Positions 27,986-37,334 of a stretch of DNA of 64,000 nt are shown here, piece after piece (positions within the stretch are counted from its first letter, which is position 1; the number at the start of each line of letters is the position of its first letter). Below the pieces are notes generated by a model. That model was not told the origin of the DNA. It ran no database searches and worked only from the letters and a program-made list of their open reading frames with translations. Origin of the DNA: Ramlibacter humi (GTDB taxonomy: Bacteria; Pseudomonadota; Gammaproteobacteria; Burkholderiales; Burkholderiaceae_C); NCBI RefSeq assembly GCF_004681975.1, contig NZ_SMLK01000005.1:1-64000 (forward strand), written 5' to 3'. The position numbers were made by a program, and so were the translations under genes.

Positions 27986-28013
27986 GTTATACCCTGATTG
28001 CCGGGCAACCCAA
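27986..28013 (-). promoter_or_regulatory. Candidate dksA promoter
   Basis: On the minus strand TTGGGT (28013-28008), a 16-base spacer and TATAAC (27991-27986) lie about 85 bases upstream of the dksA GTG. The -10 is close to consensus; the -35 is weak. Confidence 0.4.
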
Positions 28014-28125
28014 CGGCGGAATGAGTCCTTACGGCTTCATCGTGGGCACGGTCCTTACCCGTGCGCCAGCTCCTGTCGAGGGGAAACCCGGTCATTTGCA
28101 AAAGCGAGACAGTCTTGCGGCGTCT

Positions 28126-29178
28126 TCACGCCAGGCACTGCTCCAGCCCCTGCAGGAAGATGTCCCGCGGCAGGTCGATGCCGATGAACACCATCCGGCT
28201 TTCGCGCTGCTCGCCTTCGGCCCACGCGGGACCGAGGTCGCTGCCCATGAGCTGGTGCACGCCCTGGAAGATCACCTTCCGGTCGGTGCCTTTCATGCTG
28301 AGCACGCCCTTGTAGCGCAGCATGCGCGGACCGTAGATGTTCACCACGGCGCCCAGGAAGTCTTCCAGCTTGGCGGGATCGAACGCCCGCTGGGCCTTGA
28401 ACACGAAGCTCTTGACGTCGTCGTCCACGTGGTGGTGGTGCCCGTGGCCCTCGTGCACGTGCGACGGGTGGTCGCAGTGCTCGCCATGCTCGTGGTCATG
28501 GTCGTGGTGCGAGTGGTCGTCTTCCTTCAGGAAGTCGGGGTCGATGTCCAACTTGGCGTTCAGGTTGAAGCCGCGCAGGTCGAACACCTCGCTGATCGCC
28601 ACGTCGCCGAAGTGCACCGCCTTCTGCGGGGCGCGCGGGTTCATGTGCTTCAGCCTGTGCACCAGCGCGTCGGCCTCGTCCTTGGCCACCAGGTCGGTCT
28701 TGCTGATGAAGATCTGGTCGGCGAAGCCCACCTGGCGGCGCGCCTCCTGACGGTCGTTCAGCTGCTGCGCCGCATGCTTGGCGTCCACCAGCGTCAGGAT
28801 GGAGTCCAGCAGGTAGGTCTCGGCGATCTCGTCGTCCATGAAGAACGTCTGCGCCACCGGGCCGGGGTCGGCCAGGCCGGTGGTCTCGATCACCACCCGG
28901 TCGAAGTCCAGCAGCCCCTTGCGCTTCTTGGCGGCCAGCAGTTGCAGCGTCTCGCGCAGGTCCTCGCGGATGGTGCAGCAGATGCAGCCGTTGCTCATCT
29001 GCACGATCTGCTCCTTGGACTCGGTCACGAGGATGTCGCTGTCGATGTTCTCCTCGCCGAACTCGTTCTCGATCACGGCGATCTTCTGGCCGTGGGATTC
29101 GCTGAGCACGCGCTTGAGCAGGGTCGTCTTCCCCGAGCCGAGGAAGCCGGTGAGGATGGTCGCTGGGATGAGGCTCAT
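28126..29178 (-). CDS. COG0523 (CobW/ZigA/YjiA) metal-chaperone GTPase
   Basis: This P-loop GTPase of the SIMIBI class delivers or senses metal (zinc or cobalt) for client enzymes. It has 350 residues: Walker A TGFLGSGKTTLLKR (about 10-23), the metal-binding CxCC motif NGCICCTIR (about 63-71), Walker B VVIETTGLADP, NKxD-like SKTD, and a C-terminal CobW domain. A histidine-rich insertion at about residues 220-255 (runs such as HHDHDHEHGEH and HGHHHHVDDD) should buffer or transfer metal ions. No Zur box was recognised upstream. The exact metal and client are not determinable here. Confidence 0.93.
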   Translation of the reverse strand: MSLIPATILTGFLGSGKTTLLKRVLSESHGQKIAVIENEFGEENIDSDILVTESKEQIVQMSNGCICCTIREDLRETLQLLAAKKRKGLLDFDRVVIETTGLADPGPVAQTFFMDDEIAETYLLDSILTLVDAKHAAQQLNDRQEARRQVGFADQIFISKTDLVAKDEADALVHRLKHMNPRAPQKAVHFGDVAISEVFDLRGFNLNAKLDIDPDFLKEDDHSHHDHDHEHGEHCDHPSHVHEGHGHHHHVDDDVKSFVFKAQRAFDPAKLEDFLGAVVNIYGPRMLRYKGVLSMKGTDRKVIFQGVHQLMGSDLGPAWAEGEQRESRMVFIGIDLPRDIFLQGLEQCLA

Positions 29179-29245
29179 GGCGGTGGTCCGTTCAAGGGAG
29201 GCGGGAGTGTAGCGGCGATCGGGTCCCCGTGCCGGAACCGCTGGC

Positions 29246-30427
29246 TCATCTGCGGACGATGGCCAGGCCCTTCAAGTACTCCCCTTCGGGGAACACCAGC
29301 GTCATGGGGTGGTCGGGCGCCCCGGCCAGCCGGGCCGTGACGAAGCCATCCACGCCCGCGTCCGCCCCGGCCGAGGCCACGATCTTGTGGAACAGGTCGG
29401 CCGGGATGCCGCCCGAACAGGAAAAGGTGAACAGCACGCCGCCCGGCTCCAGCAGCTTCAGCGCCAGCCGGTTGATGTCCTTGTAGGCGCGCGCGGCGCG
29501 CTCCGCGTGCGCGGCCGTGGGCGCCAGCTTGGGCGGGTCCAGCACGATGGCGTCGAAGGTGCGGCCCTCCTCGCCGAAGCGGCGCAGGCTGGCGTTGACG
29601 TCGGCGTCCAGGTACTCGGCGCGCGAGGCGTCCAGGCCGTTCAGCGCGACGTTGGCGCGGGCCCGCTCCAGCGCCGGCCCGGACGAGTCGATCGACAGCA
29701 CGTGCTGCGCGCCCCCCGCCAGCGCGGCCACGGTGAAGCCGCCCGTGTAGCAGTAGCAGTTGAGCACCCGCTGGAACGACAGCCGCTTCGCGTGCTCGGC
29801 GAACAGCCCACGGTTGTCGCGCTGATCGAGGTAGTAGCCGGTCTTGTGGCCGGTGGCGATGTCCAGCGACAGGCGCCAGCCGTGCTCGCGGATCACCAGC
29901 TCGGTCGGTCCTTCGCCGCGCAGCCACCCGGTCTCCGGTTCCAGGCCCTCGAGCGTGCGCGAACTGGTGTCCGAGCGCTCGTACAGGCGCGAGAGGCCCG
30001 TGGCGCGCAGCAGCGCATCGGCCAGCACCGCCTTCCAGCGCTGCACGCCGGCGGAGGAGAACTGCGCCACCAGTGTGTCGCCGTAGCGGTCCACCACCAG
30101 GCCCGGCAGGCCGTCCGACTCGCCATGCACCAGCCGAACGCCGTCGCTGTCGATGGCGAAGCGGCCGCGGGCCTCGACGGCGGCGCGCACGCGCGACTCG
30201 AAGAACGCCGGCTCGATGCGCTCGGCCTGCTCGAAGCTCCAGCAGCGCGCCCGGATGCGCGAAGCGGGGCTGAACGCCGCCCAGGCCAGGAACTCGCCCT
30301 CGTGCGACTCGATGCGCACCGTTTCGCCGGGATCGGCGCCGCCGCGGGCGATGGCGGATTCGAACACCCAGGGATGGCGGCGCTGCAGCGAACGCTCCTT
30401 GCCCGAGCGCAATCGGATGGTTTTCAT
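29246..30427 (-). CDS. rlmI: 23S rRNA (cytosine-1962-C5) methyltransferase RlmI-like
   Basis: RlmI is a SAM-dependent m5C rRNA methyltransferase with an N-terminal PUA domain. The start at 30427 gives MKTIRLRSGKERSLQRRHPW; a longer frame adds 16 unrelated residues. The 393-residue protein has the PUA-EEHD region (about 1-170, VHGESDGLPGLVVDRYG), KTGYYLDQRDNR near 216-227, SAM motif I VLNCYCYTGGFTVAAL and the catalytic-side motifs IVLDPPKLAPT and LFTFSCSGG (Cys as nucleophile). It is divergently oriented from the 7TM receptor gene with only 35 bases between. Confidence 0.92.
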   Translation of the reverse strand: MKTIRLRSGKERSLQRRHPWVFESAIARGGADPGETVRIESHEGEFLAWAAFSPASRIRARCWSFEQAERIEPAFFESRVRAAVEARGRFAIDSDGVRLVHGESDGLPGLVVDRYGDTLVAQFSSAGVQRWKAVLADALLRATGLSRLYERSDTSSRTLEGLEPETGWLRGEGPTELVIREHGWRLSLDIATGHKTGYYLDQRDNRGLFAEHAKRLSFQRVLNCYCYTGGFTVAALAGGAQHVLSIDSSGPALERARANVALNGLDASRAEYLDADVNASLRRFGEEGRTFDAIVLDPPKLAPTAAHAERAARAYKDINRLALKLLEPGGVLFTFSCSGGIPADLFHKIVASAGADAGVDGFVTARLAGAPDHPMTLVFPEGEYLKGLAIVRR

Positions 30428-30462
30428 CGCCGCATTGTCCAACCCGCCACAATCGCGACCCA

Positions 30463-32193
30463 ATGGATGAGCCACGGATCGCGAACAACTGGCTGGCCGG
30501 ATGGCGCCGCGCGCTCGCCATCTGGGCAGTGGCCGTGCTCTTGCCGCTGGCCGCGGCGGCCGAGCCGGAACGGCTGCTCACCCTGGATTCCAACCAGGGC
30601 GAGCTCGCGCTGGGCACCGCGGGCGATTCGTGGATGGACACGGGCGGCGAAGCCGGCATCAAACAGGTGGCCGCCGGTTCGGCCGCGCGCTGGTCGCCCA
30701 CCGTACCGGGCACGGTCTACCCGATGGGGGACGGGCGATCGCTGTGGCTGCGCTTCACGCTGACCGAGCGCGACGACGACGAGCGCTGGTTCCTGGAGAT
30801 CCCCTACCCGGCCGTGGACCGGGTCACCCTCTGGTCGGCCGGCCCGCTGGGCCAGTGGACGCCGCTCTCGGCCGGCGACACGCTGCCGGTGGCCGACTGG
30901 CCCCTGCCCCATCGCCATCCGCTGCTGCCGCTGGCGCTGGAGCCGGGCTCGCCGCGCACCTTCTACGTGCAGGTGGAGAACCCGCACGTGTTCAGCGCGC
31001 CGCTGCTGTTCACCAGCGAGCGGCAGTTGCTGCGCCAGGAGCAGCGGGTCGCCCTCATCCTGGGCATCTACTTCGGGCTGGCCGGCCTGTCCGTGGTGCT
31101 GGCCGCCGCCGCGGCCGCGGTGCTGCGCGACGAGGCTTTCGCCTGGTACGCCCTGTCCGCGACGCTGATGGGCGTGTTCCAGGCATCGCTGACCGGGGTG
31201 GCCGGACTGCACCTGTGGCCGCACCTGGCACGCTGGAACGACCTGGCGGCGCTGTTCACCCCGGTGGTGGCCGTGGCCAGCCTGCTGTGGTTCTTCGCCA
31301 GCGTCATCTCGCTGCGGCAGCGCTCGGAGGTGCTGTTCCGCGTGATGGCCGCGGTTTCGCTGGGCGCGTTGTTGGCGGCCGCGGTCATGCCGTTCGTCGA
31401 ACCCGGCTGGCGGCTGCGGCTGACGGTGCTGGCGATCGTGGTGGCGGTCCCGGTGGGACTGTCGTTCACCGGCTGGGCGGCGTGGCGCGGCGACCGCCAG
31501 GCCGGCTGGCTGCTGGTGGGGCTGGCGCCGGTGTTCGCCGCCGCGATGCTGACGCTGGCGCGCGCGGTGGGCTTCGTCCCGGTGGGGTTCTGGACGCTGC
31601 ACGGCATGCAGATCGGCATCGCCTTCGAGCTGCCGATGCTGCTGGCGGTGCTGGCGCGGCGCAGCCACGACCGGCGCGAGAACCGCCGCCGCATCCACGG
31701 GCTGGCGCGCACCGATCCGGCCACGGGCCTGGTCAATCGCCAGGTGTTCATCTCGCGGCTGGAGCACCTGATCGCGCGCAGCCAGCGGCTGCGTCACCAG
31801 AGCGTGGTGCTGCTGGTGGACATCGCCAACGTCGAGCAGATCCGCCGCGCGTTCGACCAGCGCTCGGCGGAGGAGATGCCGCTGCGCGTGGCCGAGCGGC
31901 TGCTGTCCGTCACGCGCGACATCGACACGGCGGGCCGCCTGTCCGACCATCGCTTCGGCCTGCTGCTGGAAGGCCCGCTCAGCCCCGAAGACGCCACCGC
32001 CATGGGCCCGAAGGTGGTGGCGCGCTGCCTGATGCCTTTCAAGGGCAAGCCGCAGGAGTGGGTGGCGCAGGTGCGCGTGGCGCAAACCCAGGTGCCCAAC
32101 GACAGCGATGCCGAGACCGTGGTGGAGAGGCTGGAGACGGTGCTGGCCACGGTGCCCCCTGACAGCAAGCGGGCCGTCTTCACCATCCGCTGA
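30463..32193 (+). CDS. 7TM-DISM receptor with degenerate GGDEF domain
   Basis: This membrane sensor is 576 residues. A signal-anchor is at about 15-33 (ALAIWAVAVLLPLAAAA), a periplasmic 7TMR-DISM extracellular domain at about 40-185 (SLWLRFTLTE, WFLEIPYPAVDRVTLW), seven membrane helices at about 200-400, and a GGDEF-like domain at about 410-570 starting ARTDPATGLVNRQVF. The first metal-site Asp (LLVDIAN) is kept, but the signature RxGGDEF is RLSDHRFG, so diguanylate cyclase activity is unlikely. It may sense ligand and act by binding c-di-GMP or a partner (inference). Its 3' end is convergent with xerC, seven bases apart. Confidence 0.9.
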   Translation: MDEPRIANNWLAGWRRALAIWAVAVLLPLAAAAEPERLLTLDSNQGELALGTAGDSWMDTGGEAGIKQVAAGSAARWSPTVPGTVYPMGDGRSLWLRFTLTERDDDERWFLEIPYPAVDRVTLWSAGPLGQWTPLSAGDTLPVADWPLPHRHPLLPLALEPGSPRTFYVQVENPHVFSAPLLFTSERQLLRQEQRVALILGIYFGLAGLSVVLAAAAAAVLRDEAFAWYALSATLMGVFQASLTGVAGLHLWPHLARWNDLAALFTPVVAVASLLWFFASVISLRQRSEVLFRVMAAVSLGALLAAAVMPFVEPGWRLRLTVLAIVVAVPVGLSFTGWAAWRGDRQAGWLLVGLAPVFAAAMLTLARAVGFVPVGFWTLHGMQIGIAFELPMLLAVLARRSHDRRENRRRIHGLARTDPATGLVNRQVFISRLEHLIARSQRLRHQSVVLLVDIANVEQIRRAFDQRSAEEMPLRVAERLLSVTRDIDTAGRLSDHRFGLLLEGPLSPEDATAMGPKVVARCLMPFKGKPQEWVAQVRVAQTQVPNDSDAETVVERLETVLATVPPDSKRAVFTIR

Positions 32194-32200
32194 AAAGCGC

Positions 32201-33130
32201 TCAGCCGCGCTTGCGGTGCGCGCGCGGGTGGGCCGCGTCGTAGGCCTTGGCCAGGTGCTGGAAGTCCAGCCGCGTGTAGACCTGCGTGGTGGCGATGTTG
32301 GCGTGGCCCAGCAGTTCCTGCACCGCGCGCAGGTCGCCGCTGGACTGCAGCACGTGGCTGGCGAACGAGTGGCGAAGCATGTGCGGGTGCACCGGCGTGG
32401 CCAGCCCGGCGCGCAGGCTGCGCTGCTTCAGGCGCAGCCACACGGCCTGCGCCGACAAGCGCCGGCCCCGCTGGCCGATGAAGAGCGCCGGGTCCTCGCC
32501 CGCCAGCTGCGCGCGCACGTCCAGCCAGCGCCGCAGCGCTTCCTGCGCCTTCTGGCCGATGGGCACGCTGCGCCGCTTGCTGCCCTTGCCCAGCACGTGC
32601 GCTTCGCCGGCATCGCCGTCGATCCAGCCGCGCGCGGAGGAACTGGCGATGGCGTCCAGGCCCACCAGTTCGCCGACGCGCAGCCCGCAGCCGTAAAGCA
32701 GTTCGACGATGGCGGCGTCGCGCGCTTCCAGCGCCGGGTCGGCATCGGCTTCCTGGTGGTCGGCCAACTGCATCGCGTCGTCCACGCCCAGCGCCTTGGG
32801 CAAGGGCCGCGGCGACCTGGGCGCGCGCACGTCCTGCACCGGATTGGCCGTGACCAGGCCTTCGCGGCCCAGCCAGGCGTAGAAGCCGCGCCAGCCCGAC
32901 AGGATCAGCGCGATGCCCCGCCCGCTGCGGCCGGCGCCGTGCATCTGCGCCACCCAGCGCCGCACGTGCGCGTTCTGCACCCGCACGAGCGGCAGGCCGG
33001 CGGACTGCGCGTTGCCGCGCAGCTTTTCCAGGTCCAGGGAATAGAGTTCGACGGTGCGCTGCGCCAGCCGCTTGCCGACGCGCACGTGCTCCAGGTATTT
33101 CTCGATGAGCGCCGCGTCGTCGCCGGCCAT
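32201..33130 (-). CDS. xerC: Tyrosine recombinase XerC
   Basis: XerC acts with XerD at dif to resolve chromosome dimers. It has 309 residues, with an N-terminal SAM-like core-binding domain (about 5-95) and a catalytic domain carrying the R-K-H-R-H-Y set: YGCGLRVGEL, GKGSKRR, HMLRHSFASH, LLGHANIATTQVYT. All key residues are present. The order dapF-DUF484-xerC on one strand with short gaps is the conserved chromosomal context of xerC, which rules out an integron integrase: it also lacks the extra alpha-I2 patch of IntI proteins. Confidence 0.95.
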   Translation of the reverse strand: MAGDDAALIEKYLEHVRVGKRLAQRTVELYSLDLEKLRGNAQSAGLPLVRVQNAHVRRWVAQMHGAGRSGRGIALILSGWRGFYAWLGREGLVTANPVQDVRAPRSPRPLPKALGVDDAMQLADHQEADADPALEARDAAIVELLYGCGLRVGELVGLDAIASSSARGWIDGDAGEAHVLGKGSKRRSVPIGQKAQEALRRWLDVRAQLAGEDPALFIGQRGRRLSAQAVWLRLKQRSLRAGLATPVHPHMLRHSFASHVLQSSGDLRAVQELLGHANIATTQVYTRLDFQHLAKAYDAAHPRAHRKRG

Positions 33131-33134
33131 CGCA

Positions 33135-33824
33135 CTACTCGTCGCGCAGGCGGGAGAGCGACGCCGAAGCCAGTTCCGCGATGCGCTCGAGGAAGTCGGT
33201 GCCCATGCCGGCGGAAAAGCGCTGCGGGTCGGGCGACGCCAGCACGAGCATGCCGAAAGCCCTGGAAGCGGTGGCGATGGCGCCCACGCGCAGCGGCAGC
33301 AGCGCCACCGACATCGCCATGGCCGTGTCTTCCAGCCAGCTGACGGCCTCGAAGCCGGAGTTCACGCCGCAGTAAGGCTGCGTGAGCGAAGAGGCAAAGC
33401 TCTTGGCGTCGTCGCTCACGCCGGTGGCGAAGTCGGCATCGGCGAACCGAGGCGCCACGCCCCACACCTTGATCGCCGCCTGCGGCACCATGAACTGCGT
33501 CATGATCTCCGAGACGACGGTGGCGGGCAGCGCGTTCTTCGACCGCACCAGCATGATGTTGCGCGCCCAGCGGTGCAGGCGGTCGGCGATGATCACGTTC
33601 TCGTTGCCGTGCCGCACCATTTCCATGATGCGGTGCTCCAGCGCCTTGATCTTCTCGCGCAACATCTCGGCCTGCCGCTCTTGCAGGCTGACGGCGCGGT
33701 TGCCGTGCGGGCTGGTGAGCTGCACGGTGGCCAGCAGCTGCGCATGGCGCTCGAAGAAATCGGGCGAATTCACCAGGTAGTTGGCGATGTCGTCTTCGGT
33801 GATCGGGGGCACGTTCTGGGTCAT
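33135..33824 (-). CDS. DUF484 protein (GAF-like fold)
   Basis: The 229-residue cytoplasmic protein starts at 33824 as [17 protein letters not shown], overlapping the dapF stop (ATGA). The N-terminal helical part includes [15 protein letters not shown] and a coiled coil ([18 protein letters not shown], about 50-67); a GAF-like domain follows. This family sits between dapF and xerC in many proteobacteria, but its molecular role is unknown. Confidence 0.9.
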   Translation of the reverse strand: MTQNVPPITEDDIANYLVNSPDFFERHAQLLATVQLTSPHGNRAVSLQERQAEMLREKIKALEHRIMEMVRHGNENVIIADRLHRWARNIMLVRSKNALPATVVSEIMTQFMVPQAAIKVWGVAPRFADADFATGVSDDAKSFASSLTQPYCGVNSGFEAVSWLEDTAMAMSVALLPLRVGAIATASRAFGMLVLASPDPQRFSAGMGTDFLERIAELASASLSRLRDE

Positions 33825-34696
33825 GGTTGTTCCGGGATCTCGATTTCGCCTTCGAAGACGGTGACGGCGGGGCCGGTCATGAAGACTGGCGCATCGCCTC
33901 CGGCCCATTCAATGGTCAGCAGGCCGCCGCGCGTCTGCACATCCACGCGCGAGTCCAGCCGGCCCAGCCGGATGCCGGCCACGACGGCGGCGCAGGCACC
34001 GGTGCCGCAGGCCAGCGTTTCGCCGGCGCCGCGTTCCCACACGCGCAGGCGCACGTGCGAGCGGCCGACCATCTGCAGGAAACCGGCGTTCACGCGCTTG
34101 GGGAAGCGCGAATGGGTTTCGATGAGGGGGCCCTGCGTCAGCACCGGCGCGGTGTCGACGTCCTCGACTTCCTGCACCGCGTGCGGATTGCCCATGGACA
34201 GCACGGCCACCGGCACGATGGGCGAACCGGCGCTGGTGGCCAGCGCCAGGTGCCACTTCTGCCAGCCGCCGTCCGCATGCGGCGACAGGCCGGCGGCATC
34301 GAACGGCACGCTGGGCAGGTCGAACACGGGCGGGCCCATGTCCACCGTCACGCGGCCATCGGCGTTCAGGCACGGCTCGATCACGCCGGACAGCGTCTTC
34401 ACGCGCACCGTGTCGCGCGAAGTGAGGCCGCTGTCGCGCACATAACGGGCGAAGCAGCGCGCGCCATTGCCGCACTGCTCCACCTCGCCGCCGTCGGCGT
34501 TGTGGATGACGTATTCGAAATCGACGCCCGCTGCGGGCGAGGGGCGCACCGACAGCACCTGGTCGGCGCCGACGCCGAAATGGCGGTCGGCCAGCCAGCG
34601 GTACTGCGCCGGCGACAGGTCCAGGCGCTGCCGGGTTTCGTCGAGCACGACGAAGTCGTTGCCCGCGCCCTGCATCTTGGTGAACCGGATCCGCAT
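33821..34696 (-). CDS. dapF: Diaminopimelate epimerase
   Basis: DapF converts LL- to meso-diaminopimelate, supplying lysine synthesis and the MurE substrate. It has 291 residues with both catalytic cysteines: [16 protein letters not shown] (about 67-82) and [12 protein letters not shown] (about 221-232). It is the first gene of the dapF-DUF484-xerC operon; the start follows a short intergenic region facing the divergent CMD gene. Confidence 0.97.
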   Translation of the reverse strand: MRIRFTKMQGAGNDFVVLDETRQRLDLSPAQYRWLADRHFGVGADQVLSVRPSPAAGVDFEYVIHNADGGEVEQCGNGARCFARYVRDSGLTSRDTVRVKTLSGVIEPCLNADGRVTVDMGPPVFDLPSVPFDAAGLSPHADGGWQKWHLALATSAGSPIVPVAVLSMGNPHAVQEVEDVDTAPVLTQGPLIETHSRFPKRVNAGFLQMVGRSHVRLRVWERGAGETLACGTGACAAVVAGIRLGRLDSRVDVQTRGGLLTIEWAGGDAPVFMTGPAVTVFEGEIEIPEQP

Positions 34697-34777
34697 GGGT
34701 CGGGATTATCGGTCCATGGCAGCGTTTGTCACCCGCCGGCTTATGCTCACCCGCTGCACGCAAAGGAGTTTGCCGAC

Positions 34778-35323
34778 ATGCGCATCCCCGACTGGACCCC
34801 CGAAGCCAAGCCGCAGCCCCATGACCTGGTGCAGGCCATCCTGGACCGCCGCGGCGGCCAGCTGCTGAACCTGGACCGCGCGCTGCTCTGGAGCGAGCCG
34901 CTGGCGCGCGGCTGGAACGTCTACCTGAAGGCGGTGCGCACCGGCCTGCCCACCAGCCGCAAGCTGCGCGAGCTGGGCATCTGCACGGTCGCCCTGCTGA
35001 CCGGCGCGGTATACGAATACCACCACCACGCGCCGGACTTCATCGCGGCGGGGGGCACGCAGGCCGAGCTGGACACGCTGCAGGCTTTCTGCCGCATGCC
35101 CGCGCAACCGCCTTCCGGACTTGGCGAGCAGGAGTCGCTCGTCGCGCAATACGCCGCGCAGATGACGCGCGACGTGAAGGTGGACGACGCCCTCTTCGCG
35201 CGGATGAAGGAGCGCTTCGGCACGACGGAACTGGTGGAGATCACGGCGGCGATCGCCACGTACAACATGGTCGCGCGCTTCCTCGTGGCCCTGGGCGTCA
35301 CGCCGGAAGACCGGGCCGGATAA
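34778..35323 (+). CDS. Carboxymuconolactone decarboxylase-family protein
   Basis: The 181-residue all-helical protein of the CMD/AhpD-like fold starts at 34778 with AAAGGAG nine bases upstream. The stretch RKLRELGICTVALLTGAVYEYHHH (about 55-78) occupies the family's active-site helix, but the AhpD-type CxxC plus His is not present: a single Cys (ICTV) precedes the YEYHHH cluster. A peroxidase role is therefore doubtful; lactone decarboxylase or hydrolase activity is unproven. It precedes the Nudix/MBL gene by seven bases, probably in one transcript. Confidence 0.85.
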   Translation: MRIPDWTPEAKPQPHDLVQAILDRRGGQLLNLDRALLWSEPLARGWNVYLKAVRTGLPTSRKLRELGICTVALLTGAVYEYHHHAPDFIAAGGTQAELDTLQAFCRMPAQPPSGLGEQESLVAQYAAQMTRDVKVDDALFARMKERFGTTELVEITAAIATYNMVARFLVALGVTPEDRAG

Positions 35324-35330
35324 TCCCAAG

Positions 35331-36962
35331 ATGGTCAGAGCCACGCAATTGCTGCGCGAGCAGCGCGAACCTGTTCCCACGCGTCCGGCCGCCACCGTGC
35401 TGCTGCTGCGCGACACGCCGCAGGGCCCCGAAATCCTGATGACGCGGCGCTCGGAGAAAGCCAGCTTCGCGCCGGGAGCGTACGTGTTCCCGGGCGGCGG
35501 CATCGACGCGGCCGACTCGGCATCGCACGGCATCGCGGACCGGCGCCCCACGCAGACCGACCTGCACCTGACGCAAGCCATCGCGGCCATCCGCGAAAGC
35601 TTCGAGGAACTCGGCGTGCTGCTGGCGCGGCATGCGGACGGCCGCCATGCCGACGACGCCGACATCGCCGCGCTGGACCGCCATGCGCCGTTCGCCGGGC
35701 AGTGCCGCGCGCGCGGCCTGCGGCTGGCGGCCGACCAGGTGTTCGTGCTCGCGCACTGGATCACCGACCGCGACCTTCCGCGCCGCTTCGACGTGCCCTT
35801 TCTTGTGGCGCGCATGCCCGAGGGCCAGCAACCGGTGGCCGACGAGGCCGAGCAGTTCGAGCCGCTGTGGGTGCGCCCCGCCGACGCGCTGGAGCGTCAC
35901 CACGCGGGCAAGTTCTTCATGATCTTCCCGACCATCCGCACGCTGGAGCGGCTGCAGAAGTTCGGCAGCGTCGACGAAGTGCTGCAAGCCTGCGCCACCG
36001 AGCAGCCGCTGTGGACCAGCTGCCCGCGCGCGGGCTGGCTGGCGGGCGAAGAAGCGCGCTACATGGAACACGACATGCCGTTCGGTGAGCTGGCGCTGGT
36101 GTGCCCCGATGGCCAGATCGCGCATCACCTGGACTGGCAGCACGAAAAGACGGTGCCGCTGCTGAAGAATGTGATGCGGCTCACCTCGGGCAATCCGGGC
36201 GTGATGACCGGGCCGGGCACCAACACCTACATCGTGGGCGACGCGGGCACCGGTTATCTCGTCATCGATCCGGGTCCGGACGATGCGCAGCACCTGCGGC
36301 GCATCCACGAAGCCACGGCTGGCGACATCCGGCTGATCGTCTGCACGCATTCGCATCCGGACCATTCGCCGGGCGCGCGCCCGCTGCAGGCGATGGCGAA
36401 CGCGAAGCCACCGATCCTGGGACTGCCCTCGCAGCCGACGGCGCGGCCCGGCAGTACCTTCACGCCCGACCGCGCTCTGGCGGACGGCGAAGTGCTGCTG
36501 TTGTCCGGCGGCGGCATCGAGCACCACCTGAGGGTGGTGCACACGCCCGGCCACGCCGCCAATCACCTTTGCCTGGTGCTGGAAGAAGACAGCCTGCTGT
36601 TCTCCGGCGACCACGTGCTCAACGGCAGCACCACCATCGTCGATCCGCCCGACGGCGACATGACCGCGTACCTCGAATCGCTGGACAAGCTGCTGGCCGC
36701 GTGCGCGCACCACGGCATCGAGTTCATCCTGCCCGCGCACGGCCACGTGCTGGGCTTCGCGCCGCTGGCGATCACGAAGCTGAAGGAACATCGCCTGCAG
36801 CGCGAAGCCAAGGTGATCGCGGCGATGCGCGCCAAGCCCGGCGCAAAGCCCGATGAATGGGTGCCGCTGGCCTACGACGACGTGCCGCAGCGCCTTTGGC
36901 CCGCGGCGCAGCGTTCGCTGATCGCGCACGTGCAACGCATCGAAGCTCTGGGGCTGGCATGA
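35331..36962 (+). CDS. Nudix hydrolase / metallo-beta-lactamase fusion protein
   Basis: The 543-residue two-domain enzyme has residues about 15-250 as a Nudix fold. Its Nudix box is stretched: the GGGID turn near 56 is followed only later by AAIRESFEELGVLL (about 84-97), so REXXEE holds with a long insert, as in the NUDT19/RppH-distant group. Residues about 275-500 form a metallo-beta-lactamase of the LACTB2 type with THSHPDHSPGARPL, HTPGHAANHLCLVL, SGDHVLNG and LPAHG. Both metal sites appear intact. Substrates are unknown; human LACTB2 is an endoribonuclease, and Nudix partners often act on CoA or nucleotide derivatives. Confidence 0.9.
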   Translation: MVRATQLLREQREPVPTRPAATVLLLRDTPQGPEILMTRRSEKASFAPGAYVFPGGGIDAADSASHGIADRRPTQTDLHLTQAIAAIRESFEELGVLLARHADGRHADDADIAALDRHAPFAGQCRARGLRLAADQVFVLAHWITDRDLPRRFDVPFLVARMPEGQQPVADEAEQFEPLWVRPADALERHHAGKFFMIFPTIRTLERLQKFGSVDEVLQACATEQPLWTSCPRAGWLAGEEARYMEHDMPFGELALVCPDGQIAHHLDWQHEKTVPLLKNVMRLTSGNPGVMTGPGTNTYIVGDAGTGYLVIDPGPDDAQHLRRIHEATAGDIRLIVCTHSHPDHSPGARPLQAMANAKPPILGLPSQPTARPGSTFTPDRALADGEVLLLSGGGIEHHLRVVHTPGHAANHLCLVLEEDSLLFSGDHVLNGSTTIVDPPDGDMTAYLESLDKLLAACAHHGIEFILPAHGHVLGFAPLAITKLKEHRLQREAKVIAAMRAKPGAKPDEWVPLAYDDVPQRLWPAAQRSLIAHVQRIEALGLA

Positions 36963-36993
36963 AAAAAGCCCGGGAGCCGAGCTCCCGGGCTTT
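36962..36993. terminator. Bidirectional terminator shared by Nudix-MBL gene and rnpB
   Basis: A perfect 9-bp stem GCCCGGGAG / CTCCCGGGC with an A run on one side and TTT on the other starts at the + strand stop codon. On the minus strand it ends in six T right after the rnpB 3' end. Confidence 0.85.
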
Positions 36994-37002
36994 CAGATTA
37001 GT

Positions 37003-37328
37003 GTGAAGCTCGCCGATAGGCCGGATTTTGTGCGGAAGGATTTCTCCTTCCGTGACCGCCATTCCTCTGGGCCGGGGGTCGCCCCACCGGCTCGGTGCTA
37101 CCTACCCGCCGGCTCCGCGGGACCACATCAGTGCCGGCCTATTTGGTATTGCTGCGCGTAGAGATTGCCCGTTTCACCCGCGGTGCAAGCACCGCGACTC
37201 GTCTCTGTTGCTCTGATCCTCGCCTCGCGGCGGACAGGTGTTGCCTGCTACGCTGCCCTGTGCAGTCCGGACCTTCCTCCAGTGCCGTCTTTCGACGATC
37301 GCACCAGCGGCGGTCTGGCGTGCTTCAC
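37003..37328 (-). ncRNA. rnpB: RNase P RNA (catalytic M1-type RNA)
   Basis: The minus strand carries the universally conserved GGAGGAAGGTCCGGAC, followed by TGCACAGGGCAG, near its 5' end, and ACAGAGACGAG in the middle. The 5' GTGAAGCACGCC and 3' GGCGAGCTTCAC ends pair as helix P1, fixing the limits at about 326 nt. It is the ribozyme that trims tRNA 5' leaders. A near-consensus -10 (GATAAT, 37340-37335) lies just upstream. The 3' end is followed by a strong terminator. No protein gene occupies the region; small open frames inside are spurious. Confidence 0.97.
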
Positions 37329-37334
37329 CCGCGT

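Noticed and set aside
30424-32085. Large minus-strand frame opposite the 7TM receptor gene
   Set aside because: His/Gln/Arg-rich composition typical of an antisense shadow; the + strand gene has clear domains.
32201-33130. Tyrosine recombinase considered as the integron integrase
   Set aside because: Context dapF-DUF484-xerC and lack of the IntI-specific extra helix identify it as XerC; it is also 29 kb away from the array.
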